Assembly (NCBI RefSeq): GCF_002093975.1
Contig: NZ_MSZZ01000025.1
Coordinates: forward strand, 1-64,000
Direction of reading: 5' to 3'
Origin: Thermoactinospora rubra
GTDB lineage: Bacteria; Actinomycetota; Actinomycetes; Streptosporangiales; Streptosporangiaceae
DNA length: 64,000 bases
This document shows, piece by piece, positions 1 through 6,874 of this stretch. Both the position numbers and the translations under genes were made by a program. Below the pieces are notes generated by a model. It did not search any database, was not told where the DNA came from, and was given only the letters and a program-made list of their open reading frames with translations. Position 1 is the stretch's first letter; every line of letters starts with the position of its first letter.

Positions 1-880
1 AGGTACACCCCTTCCCGTCAGATCCACAGGTTTCGATCATTGCTCAGCCGACACCCGAAGACATCTCACAGGGTTTGGCCGAGATCGAACGCCACCTCGC
101 CTCACAGCTCCCACCCGCGCCGCCATCCCCAGCCGCCGAGGAGACCAAGCGCGTCCAGCGCTTGCGCGCCGCGGTGGCCGAGGCGCACCTGCTGGCCCAG
201 CTGCAAGAGGACGACACGCCGCTACTGGTCGAGACCCCCAAGGTCCGCAAGCGGTGCAAGGCCACCCAGCAGGCCGCAGGGCTGCACGCGCTGGCCCAGA
301 ATCCGGAGATGCGCGCCTGGCAGGCTGCGGATGCGTCGCCTGCTGGTTACGGGCTTCATGATTTCCCTGGCGCTGGAGCTGGCGCAGGCCTGGCCCATCG
401 CAGGCGTCCAGCACTTCGCCGCTGACGGTGCGGCCCCCTGGTCGCCAGGCTGGATCTTCGCCTGGCTGGTGGAGCCGTTTCTGTCCCTAGCCCTGCTCAT
501 GATCGTGGGTCCCGCGCTTACCTAGGCACCCAGGCCAGCCACTCAACAACCACACGCTGGTGCGGATTGAGGGGCTGTTCCTGGGGCTCACGCTCGGCAT
601 GAACGCCTGGCCCTACCTGCCGTGGTCGCTGCCCGAAGGCACCCCGTCCTCCTCCCGGCTGGTGCTGCACACGCTGGGGCCGATCGTGGCGGTGGCCATC
701 GTCGCCGCCCTGCCGATCGTCCTGGCCGCCTTCGCCCGCTCGGACCACGGCACCGGCCGCCCCGCCACGGACACGGCGGGCACCGCCGCCGGTACCCCTA
801 CTGGCCCGTCGTACAGGCCAAAGACCGTCACTGTGGAGGCGTTAACCGCCCGCGCCCAGCGCCTCATCGCCGCGTTGGAC
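1..880 (+). pseudogene. SpdB-like (DUF2637) membrane protein remnant of an integrative element, frameshifted
   Basis: The natural-looking protein is spread over three frames. A charged N-terminal part (frame 3, from the window edge to about 330) continues in frame 1 (331-525) as hydrophobic segments that include the family-typical GVQHFAA and WLVEPFLSLALL stretches. It then passes to frame 2 (about 530-770), with a segment around LNAWPYLPW-like residues and a last membrane helix. DUF2637/SpdB proteins sit next to the FtsK-like transfer protein in actinomycete integrative conjugative elements. At least two frameshifts and an in-frame stop at 523-525 make it non-functional. The left end lies outside the window. 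The family call rests on residue patterns only. Confidence 0.6.
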
Positions 881-1090
881 CTGCGCGCCGGGCTGCAGCT
901 GTACGACCTCAAGGGCACTGGCGACCTGTCCCCGCTGGAGGGGTGCGCGCACCGCTACCGCGCCGGGGACGACGATGAGGACATCGAGTACGCCATGGTC
1001 GGCATGCGCGGCCTGCGCGAGGAGATGCGCCGCCGTACCAAGGTGATCTGCAACCTGCCCCGCGACATCTGCCCGGCGAACATGGCCGTT
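881..1090 (+). pseudogene. fragment of FtsK/TraB-type DNA translocase
   Basis: Residues of the open frame 560-1366 change character near codon 108. The following 70 residues, with LYDLKGTGD, an AHRYRAGDDDEDIEY block and LREEMRRRTK..LPRDICP, resemble the part just after Walker A in the FtsK/TraB transfer ATPases of actinomycete integrative elements. Walker A, Walker B and the rest are absent. The segment is fused in frame to SpdB-like sequence upstream and integrase sequence downstream, so it marks a large internal deletion of the element. Confidence 0.5.
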
Positions 1091-1099
1091 GCCGTCATC

Positions 1100-1366
1100 C
1101 CAGCGCCGAACGGGAGGGAGCGACACCAGGCGGCCCGTGAGCGCGGCATGCACGCGCTCAGGCACTTCTACGCCTCGGTGCTCCTGGATGCGGGAGAGAA
1201 CATCAAGGCGCTCAGTCAGTACCTCGGGCACAGCGATCCCGGCTTCACACTCCGGGTCTACACCCATCTCATGCCAAGTAGTGACGGACGCACCCGGAGA
1301 GCTGTGGACAGGGTCTATGAGGCCGCCGATTCACGGTCGGACGGCCCACAGACGGCCCAGGAGTGA
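1100..1366 (+). pseudogene. C-terminal fragment of tyrosine integrase
   Basis: The last 70-80 codons of the frame starting at 560 form the catalytic C-terminus of a phage-type tyrosine recombinase. The HxxR box (H198, R201 of the open frame), the LGH box (H223) and the nucleophile tyrosine (Y234 in TLRVYTH) are all present. The N-terminal SAM-like and core-binding domains are missing, replaced by transfer-protein debris, so integration activity is not expected. The frame ends at a TGA just before a strong hairpin. No tRNA or duplicated attachment site was seen nearby. Confidence 0.75.
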
Positions 1367-1372
1367 TCAAAA

Positions 1373-1411
1373 GGCGTGGGGCCAGCGACTCGCCGCCGAT
1401 GGCCCCACGCC
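1373..1411. terminator. bidirectional hairpin terminator
   Basis: A perfect 12-bp inverted repeat (1373-1384 with 1400-1411, core GCGTGGGGCCA) with a 15-nt loop lies between the stop of the integrase remnant and the stop of glnA2. It probably ends transcription from both sides. No U-tract follows, as is usual in actinomycetes. Confidence 0.7.
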
Positions 1412-1444
1412 TGCCCTACCCGTGAAATCCTCGCTGACCTGCGG

Positions 1445-2806
1445 TTACAGCACCGGCAGGTAGCGGCCCAGCTCGAACTCGGTGACCTGCCGCCGGTACT
1501 CCCGCCACTCACTCCGCTTGTTGCGCAGGAAGAAGTCGAAGACGTGCTCGCCCAGCGTCTCGGCCACGAGCTCGCTCTGCTCCATGATGCCGATCGCCTC
1601 GTCCAGCGACTGGGGCAGCGGCCTGATGCCCAGCGCGCGCCGTTCGGAGCTCGTCAGCGCCCACACGTTGTCCTCGGCGGGAGGCGGCAGCTCGTACCCC
1701 TCCGCGATGCCCTTCAGGCCCGCCGCCAGGATCACCGCGAAGGCGAGGTAGGGGTTGCAGGCCGAGTCGAGCGAGCGGAACTCGATGCGCGTGGATCCGC
1801 CCTTGTGCGGCTTGTACATGGGCACCCGCACCAGCGCCGAGCGGTTGTTGTGCCCCCAGCAGACGTACGAGGGCGCCTCCCCGCCCTGGCCCGCGATCGC
1901 CTCCGCGCCGCCCCACAGCCGCTTGTAGGAGTTGACCCACTGGTTGGTGATCGCGGTGATCTCGGCCGCGTGGCGCAGGAGCCCGGCGATGAAGGACCGG
2001 CCGGTCTTGGACAGCTGGTACTCGGCGCCCGGCTCGTGGAAGGCGTTGCGGTCGCCCTCGAACAGCGACATGTGCGTGTGCATGCCCGAGCCGGGGAAGT
2101 CGGTGAACGGCTTGGGCATGAAGGACGCCCAGATGCCCTGCTCCAGCGCGACCTCCTTCATGACCAGCCGGAAGGTCATGATGTTGTCGGCCGTGGTGAG
2201 CGCGTCGGCGTAGCGCAGGTCGATCTCCTGCTGGCCGGGGGCGCCCTCGTGGTGGCTGAACTCCACTGAGATGCCCATGGACTCCAGCATCATGATCGCC
2301 TGGCGGCGGAAGTCGTGTCCGGCGCTGTGCGGCGTGTGGTCGAAGTAGCCGCCGGAGTCGATCGGCTCGGGCTTCTCCCCCGCCTCGGGCCGGCTCTTGA
2401 GCAGGAAGAACTCGATCTCGGGGTGGGTGTAGAAGGTGAAGCCCATGTCCGCGGCCTTGGCCAGGGCGCGCTTGAGCACCCAGCGCGGGTCGGCGTGGGA
2501 GGGCGAGCCGTCCGGCATGAGGATGTCGCAGAAGATGCGCGCCGCGCCGGGGGACTCGCTGCGCCAGGGCAGGATCTGGAAGGTCGAGGGGTCGGGCTTG
2601 GCGAGCATGTCGGACTCGTAGACGCGGGCGAACCCCTCGATGGCCGAGCCGTCGAAGCCGATGCCCTCGGCGAAGGCGCCTTCGAGCTCGGCCGGGGCGA
2701 TCGCCACCGACTTGAGGAAGCCGAGCACGTCCGTGAACCACAACCGGATGAACCGGATGTCCCGCTCCTCGAGCGTGCGGAGCACGAACTCCTGCTGGCG
2801 GTCCAA
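1445..2806 (-). CDS. glnA2: type I glutamine synthetase, GlnA2 class
   Basis: A 453-residue glutamine synthetase: beta-grasp N-domain, then the catalytic domain with the NGSG-equivalent region, the ATP-binding KPFTDFPGSGMHTHMS stretch and the NRSALVRVP arginine loop. It matches mycobacterial GlnA2 nearly end to end. In Streptomyces, GlnA2/A3-type enzymes have been linked to gamma-glutamylation of polyamines, so ammonium assimilation is not certain. The start is taken as TTG at 2806 (protein begins M-D-R-Q-Q), because AAGGAG ends 5 nt upstream. The GTG two codons earlier overlaps that ribosome site. A GlnR-like box lies about 65-80 bp upstream. Confidence 0.92.
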   Translation of the reverse strand: MDRQQEFVLRTLEERDIRFIRLWFTDVLGFLKSVAIAPAELEGAFAEGIGFDGSAIEGFARVYESDMLAKPDPSTFQILPWRSESPGAARIFCDILMPDGSPSHADPRWVLKRALAKAADMGFTFYTHPEIEFFLLKSRPEAGEKPEPIDSGGYFDHTPHSAGHDFRRQAIMMLESMGISVEFSHHEGAPGQQEIDLRYADALTTADNIMTFRLVMKEVALEQGIWASFMPKPFTDFPGSGMHTHMSLFEGDRNAFHEPGAEYQLSKTGRSFIAGLLRHAAEITAITNQWVNSYKRLWGGAEAIAGQGGEAPSYVCWGHNNRSALVRVPMYKPHKGGSTRIEFRSLDSACNPYLAFAVILAAGLKGIAEGYELPPPAEDNVWALTSSERRALGIRPLPQSLDEAIGIMEQSELVAETLGEHVFDFFLRNKRSEWREYRRQVTEFELGRYLPVL

Positions 2807-2869
2807 CGGCACTCCTTCGAAGACTTCCCCAGCTTTCTCTGCCAGGCATACCCAGCATGCACTATCCGT

Positions 2870-2885
2870 GTTTCGGACACGTTAC
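2870..2885 (-). promoter_or_regulatory. GlnR-like binding box upstream of glnA2
   Basis: On the minus strand the sequence reads GTAAC, six bases, GAAAC. This equals the a-site/b-site pair (gTnAc-n6-GaAAc) described for actinomycete GlnR. It is placed 64-79 bp before the glnA2 start. A single pair is seen rather than two, so affinity may be modest. Nitrogen control of glnA2 is inferred. Confidence 0.55.
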
Positions 2886-2981
2886 CGGCAAGAACGGCGG
2901 CGCGGACGACACGGGGTGCCTCGCTGACAAACCGTCACCGGCCGTCCTACTGTGATCACGCGAAGTCTCGGGGGAGGCGGC

Positions 2982-3545
2982 ATGGCTATCGATCTGCGCG
3001 AGCACAAGCTGGATCGGGCGTTCGGCCATCTGGACGTGGGAGGCGGCGGCGAGATCGACCGGGAGGACCTGCTGGGGCTGGGGGCCAGGCTCCTGGTGGG
3101 CTTCGGCGAGTCCCCGACCTCGCTGACCGGCCGCCGGCTCGTCGACGGCCTCGACGGCATCTGGGCGGCCCTGACGCGGGCGCTGGACCGCGACGCCGAC
3201 GCCCGGCTGACCGCGGCGGACTTCCGCGCCGGGATGACGGCGGCGTTCGTGGCGGGCGAACTGTTCCAGCCGGTCTTCCACCCGGCCGCCGAGGCGGTCG
3301 CCGACCTGTGCGACCACGACCGCGACGGCCGGGTCGGCCCCCGGGAGTTCCGCGTGATGCTCAGCGCGTTCGGCGTCGCCTACGACGAGGTGGACGAGGC
3401 GTTCGACCGGCTCGACCGCGACCGCGACGGCACGCTGACCGTCTCGGAGCTGGTCGCGGCGGCGCGCGAGTACTACACCGGCGACGACCCGCACGCGGCG
3501 GGAAACTGGCTGTTCGGCCCCCTGTGGGAAACGAGTTGCCTGTGA
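2982..3545 (+). CDS. EF-hand calcium-binding protein (calerythrin-like)
   Basis: 187 residues, with one degenerate and three recognisable EF-hand loops: a glycine-rich weak one near residue 20, DRDADARLTAADF, DHDRDGRVGPREF and DRDRDGTLTVSEL. The last two keep the D-x-D-x-D-G and final Glu pattern and should bind Ca2+. Size and layout resemble calerythrin-type sarcoplasmic-like proteins of actinomycetes. The ATG at 2982 is chosen because GGGGGAGG lies 5-6 nt upstream; a GTG at 2952 is possible. Its TGA overlaps the GTG of the terpene synthase, so the two are probably co-translated. Confidence 0.85.
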   Translation: MAIDLREHKLDRAFGHLDVGGGGEIDREDLLGLGARLLVGFGESPTSLTGRRLVDGLDGIWAALTRALDRDADARLTAADFRAGMTAAFVAGELFQPVFHPAAEAVADLCDHDRDGRVGPREFRVMLSAFGVAYDEVDEAFDRLDRDRDGTLTVSELVAAAREYYTGDDPHAAGNWLFGPLWETSCL

Positions 3546-4492
3546 GGTCCGTGCTGAGGTCGCTGTCGTCGCTCCTGCCCCGCTCCCGCGTGCCGGCCCG
3601 GAGCGCCGCCGAGCAGTTGCTGCCGCTCACCGAGCGGGTGCCGATGCTGGCCGCGCCGTGCCGCATGCACCCGTCGGTGTACGCGGTGGAGGCGGCGGTC
3701 CTGGACTGGGCCCGGCGCACGGGGCTGCGCGCCGATCCGGGCGCCGGCTTCCACCGCCTGGCCGCCCGGGCGTTCGCCGAGTTCGACGCGGCCGCCGCCG
3801 CGCTGTTCGCGCAATGGCTGACGTGGCTGTTCCAGCTGGACGACGAGCTGGACGAGGGGCCGTGCCGCCTGGAGCTGTTCCAGGGCTTCCTCCGCGGTAC
3901 GGCGGGGCATCCGCTGGAGGCGGCCTTCGCCGACCTGTGGCGGGTGACCAGCGCGAGGATGAGCGACCACTGGCGCTCCCGGTTCGCGGGGCACCTGAAG
4001 AACCAGCACGACGCATGCCGTGCCGAGGCGGAGAACCGGCTCACCGGCCGCGTCCCCACGCTGAGCGAGTACCCTGCGCTGCGCAGGGGCACGGTCGGGC
4101 CGTACCTGTACGACCTGGTCGAGCCGTGCCTGCGGGTGGAGGTGCCGGCCTGGCTGCGCACCAGCGAGCCGTGGCAGGAGCTGGTCGAGGCGTGCGCCGA
4201 CGTCACGGCCTGGTGCAACGACGTGGCCAGCCGGCCCAAGGAGCACGGCGACCCGCACAACATGGTGGTGCTGGCGATCCGGGAGTACGGGCTGGACGAG
4301 CAGGCCGCGACGGCCTGGGTGCTGGACCGGATCGCCGAGCGGTGCGAGGACATGGGCGCGGCGGCCAGGACGCTGCCGCTGGGCGACGTGGACGCGAAGA
4401 CCGCCAGGGACGTGAGCAAGGTGGCGTGCGCCTACCTGGCCGCGCCGCGCGCGCACCTGGACTGGCTGCTGGAGTCCAGCCGCTACGCCTGA
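3542..4492 (+). CDS. class I terpene synthase (cyclase)
   Basis: 316 residues, the usual size of bacterial sesqui/diterpene cyclases. The Asp-rich Mg2+ motif is DDELDE at residues 100-105, and the NSE triad is NDVASRPKE at 226-234, so all metal ligands are present. It should ionise a linear prenyl diphosphate; the product cannot be told. The start is GTG at 3542, overlapping the EF-hand stop by 4 bp. No prenyl transferase, P450 or methyltransferase is adjacent. The 3' end overlaps the convergent ArsR gene by 10 bp. Confidence 0.88.
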   Translation: MRSVLRSLSSLLPRSRVPARSAAEQLLPLTERVPMLAAPCRMHPSVYAVEAAVLDWARRTGLRADPGAGFHRLAARAFAEFDAAAAALFAQWLTWLFQLDDELDEGPCRLELFQGFLRGTAGHPLEAAFADLWRVTSARMSDHWRSRFAGHLKNQHDACRAEAENRLTGRVPTLSEYPALRRGTVGPYLYDLVEPCLRVEVPAWLRTSEPWQELVEACADVTAWCNDVASRPKEHGDPHNMVVLAIREYGLDEQAATAWVLDRIAERCEDMGAAARTLPLGDVDAKTARDVSKVACAYLAAPRAHLDWLLESSRYA

Positions 4493-5439
4493 CCCACGAG
4501 CGAGTCGCCGATCGGGGTGCGCCGGTAGAGCACCTGCTTGCCCACCCGCAGCCCGACGGCCAGGCCGCTGTCGGCCAGCACACCCAGGTGCTGGCTGACC
4601 GCGCCCGGGGTGATGTCCATGCGGCGGGCCAGCGCCGAGGTGGTGGCGGGCTCGCCCAGGGCCAGGAGGATCCGGGCCCGGCTGCGGCCGATGAGCGCGG
4701 CCAGGGCGTCGGGCGCGGGCGGCGGTCCCTGCTCCCACAGCGTGCCCACGCCGTGGACGGGATAGACGAGCATCGACTGGTAGGGGGCGGACATGACGGC
4801 CACCGCCGGCCAGTAGAAGGCGCTGGGCACCAGCACCAGCCCCTCGCCGTGCGGCCGGTCGATCTCGCACCAGGGCCTGTCGATGAGCAGCCGCGTCCCG
4901 GTCCAGGTGACGGCCGGGTCCAGCGAGGCGAACAGGGCGTGCGCGCCGCCCTCGGCCAGCCGGCGGGAACGGCGCAGCACGTCGCGTTCCAGCAGCGTGT
5001 ACACGCGCGGCCAGTACTCGGCCAGGCACGCCTGCCAGTACGCCTCCAGGGCGTCGGCGACCCGCTGGATGCCCGCCTCGGGGTCGGCCCTCAGCCGGTC
5101 GAGCGCCGGGTCCTCCCCCAGCCTGCGCACCTCTTCCAGTACGCGCGCCGGGTCGGCCTGCCGTACCCGCTCCAGCTCGGCCGGGAAGTCGGGCAGCGGG
5201 GTGTCGGGCGGCGGGGTGATGAAGTCGGCGATGTAGCCCTCGGGCGGCACCAGCGCGAACAGCTCCCTCATGTCCAGCCCGGCCAGGCGGGGCCGCGCGG
5301 CCCTGACCCACGGCAGGTGTACGGCCTGGCGGGCCGGGTCGCGGAGCGTGCGCAGGCTCGCCACGAGTTCCCAGATCGGCGAGAAGGCGAAGCGCAGCCG
5401 CGCCAGGTCCTCCGGCGCCAGCTCCCACTCGATCCCCAT
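4483..5439 (-). CDS. ArsR-family regulator with DUF5937-like N-terminal domain
   Basis: 318 residues. A long N-terminal alpha-rich region starts MGIEWELAPEDLARLRFAFSP, typical of the DUF5937 group. The C-terminal 80 residues form an ArsR winged helix (ILLALGEPATTSALARRMDITPGAVSQHLGVL). No metal-binding cysteines are seen, so a small-molecule or other signal is likelier. It diverges from an MFS transporter with a palindrome just upstream of the start, which suggests autoregulation and control of the transporter. Confidence 0.85.
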   Translation of the reverse strand: MGIEWELAPEDLARLRFAFSPIWELVASLRTLRDPARQAVHLPWVRAARPRLAGLDMRELFALVPPEGYIADFITPPPDTPLPDFPAELERVRQADPARVLEEVRRLGEDPALDRLRADPEAGIQRVADALEAYWQACLAEYWPRVYTLLERDVLRRSRRLAEGGAHALFASLDPAVTWTGTRLLIDRPWCEIDRPHGEGLVLVPSAFYWPAVAVMSAPYQSMLVYPVHGVGTLWEQGPPPAPDALAALIGRSRARILLALGEPATTSALARRMDITPGAVSQHLGVLADSGLAVGLRVGKQVLYRRTPIGDSLVGQA

Positions 5440-5442
5440 ACC

Positions 5443-5460
5443 TTTTAGTGTGCCCTAAAA
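5443..5460. promoter_or_regulatory. candidate ArsR operator
   Basis: TTTTAG, six bases, CTAAAA: a perfect inverted repeat in otherwise GC-rich sequence, 4 bp before the ArsR start and 40 bp before the MFS start. Its position between divergent genes fits an operator shared by both. Confidence 0.5.
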
Positions 5461-5499
5461 CGATCGCGGGACGGGCGGGGGTGTCCGGACACTAGCGTC

Positions 5500-6783
5500 A
5501 TGAAGACGACTCCTGTGCCTCCTGTCCCCCGCCGCGCGACCGGCTCCGTGGCCGGCTCCATGACCAGCTCTGTGACCAGCTCTGTGACCAGCTCTGTGAC
5601 CGGTTTCGTGGCCGGCAAGGTGGGCGGGCTGCCCCGGCCGTTCTGGGCGCTGTGGGGCGGCACGCTGGTCAACCGCCTGGGCACCATGGTGCTGCCGTTC
5701 ATCGGCGTCTACCTGACCCAGGCGCGCGGGCTGTCGCCGGCCGCCTCGGGCGCGGTGATGGCCGTCTTCGGCGCGGGATCGCTGGCGTCGCAGCTGGTGG
5801 CCGGGGTGCTGACCGACCGGATCGGCCGCCGCGCCACGCTGTCCGGCGGCATGCTGGCGACGGGCGCCACCCTGCTCGCGCTCGGCTACAGCTCCTCCCT
5901 GCCGGCCATTCTCGCCGCGATGTTCGTGCTGGGGCTGGTGGTGGACGCCTACCGGCCCGCGTCCAACGCCCTGGTGGCCGACCTGGTCTCGCCCGAGGAC
6001 CGTCCCCGGGCGTACGGGTTGCTGTTCTGGGCCGTCAACCTGGGCTACGCGGTGGGCATGACGGCCGGGGGCCGCCTGGCCGAGCTGGGTTTCACGTGGC
6101 TGTTCTGGATCGACGCGGTCTCCAGCGTGGTCTTCGCCGTGCTGGTGTGGCGGGCCGTGCCGGAGACCAGGCCGGAGCGGGGCGGTGACGGCAAGGGCCT
6201 GGCCGTGGTGCTGCGCGACCGCCTCATGGTGGCCTTCACGCTGGTCGTGCTGGGCAACGCCCTGGTCTACCTGCAGACCGTGACCATGCTGCCGGTCGCC
6301 ATGGCCGGGGCGGGGCTCACCACGGGACAGTTCGGGCTGGCCATGGCCCTCAACGGCGTGCTCATCGTGGTCGTGCAGCCGCTGGTGTCGGACTGGCTCG
6401 GCCGGCGCGACCTGGCCAGGACGATGGCGCTGGGTCTGGCCGTCATGGGCGTGGGCTTCGGGCTGACCGCCTTCGTCACCACCACCGCGGGCCTGGCGTT
6501 CACCATCGCCGTCTGGACGGCCGGGGAGATCGTCACGGCAGGCATCGCCGGGACGGTCGTGGCCGTGCTGGCGCCGCCGCACCTGCGCGGCCGGTACGCG
6601 GGCCTGTTCGGCTTCGCCTGGGCGGCGGCCTCGGTGCTGGCGCCCCTCCTCGGCGGCGCGCTGCTGGAGGTGGGCAGGCACGCGCTGTGGTTCAGCGTGG
6701 GCGCGGCCGGGCTGCTGTCCGCGGCGGGCATGCTGGCCCTGGGCCCCGCCATCCGGAAGAGGGCCGCGTCGAGCGGCATGTGA
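5500..6783 (+). CDS. MFS transporter
   Basis: 427 residues with about 12 hydrophobic helices starting near residue 45 (FWALWGGTLVNRLGTMVLPF). The MFS motif A-like loop between helices 2 and 3 reads GVLTDRIGRR. It is probably a drug or metabolite exporter under the divergent ArsR protein. The first 40 residues are polar with a repeated SSVT unit from a 12-bp tandem repeat. The true start could be a later GTG near 5608. No clear ribosome site precedes the ATG at 5500. Confidence 0.85.
   Translation: MKTTPVPPVPRRATGSVAGSMTSSVTSSVTSSVTGFVAGKVGGLPRPFWALWGGTLVNRLGTMVLPFIGVYLTQARGLSPAASGAVMAVFGAGSLASQLVAGVLTDRIGRRATLSGGMLATGATLLALGYSSSLPAILAAMFVLGLVVDAYRPASNALVADLVSPEDRPRAYGLLFWAVNLGYAVGMTAGGRLAELGFTWLFWIDAVSSVVFAVLVWRAVPETRPERGGDGKGLAVVLRDRLMVAFTLVVLGNALVYLQTVTMLPVAMAGAGLTTGQFGLAMALNGVLIVVVQPLVSDWLGRRDLARTMALGLAVMGVGFGLTAFVTTTAGLAFTIAVWTAGEIVTAGIAGTVVAVLAPPHLRGRYAGLFGFAWAAASVLAPLLGGALLEVGRHALWFSVGAAGLLSAAGMLALGPAIRKRAASSGM
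5562..5597 (+). repeat. three perfect 12-bp tandem repeats inside the MFS N-terminus
   Basis: Unit GACCAGCTCTGT occurs at 5562, 5574 and 5586, with a degenerate copy before. If translated from 5500 it encodes a (T-S-S-V) repeat, giving a slippage-prone hydrophilic tail before the first membrane helix. Confidence 0.85.
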
Positions 6784-6827
6784 CTGCTTTCGGCGAGCGC
6801 CCGTCGCTGGAGGCCGTCCCGCCACGT

Positions 6828-6848
6828 TTATCGTCACATAGACGATAA
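6828..6848. promoter_or_regulatory. palindromic operator upstream of nadE
   Basis: TTATCGTC, five bases, GACGATAA: a perfect 8-bp inverted repeat, 26 bp before the nadE ATG, in a short AT-richer patch. An NAD-responsive repressor such as an NrtR-type protein is one guess. The regulator is not in the window. Confidence 0.5.
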
Positions 6849-6874
6849 GAAACGGGGGGCACTAGGCTGAGGAC

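Noticed and set aside
330-560. Programmed frameshift in the SpdB-like gene
   Set aside because: Two separate shifts, an in-frame stop, and fusion to deleted transfer and integrase genes point to decay rather than recoding.
3473-5428. 651-codon minus-strand frame over the terpene synthase
   Set aside because: Shadow of the terpene synthase and ArsR genes, both of which have clear motifs in their own frames.
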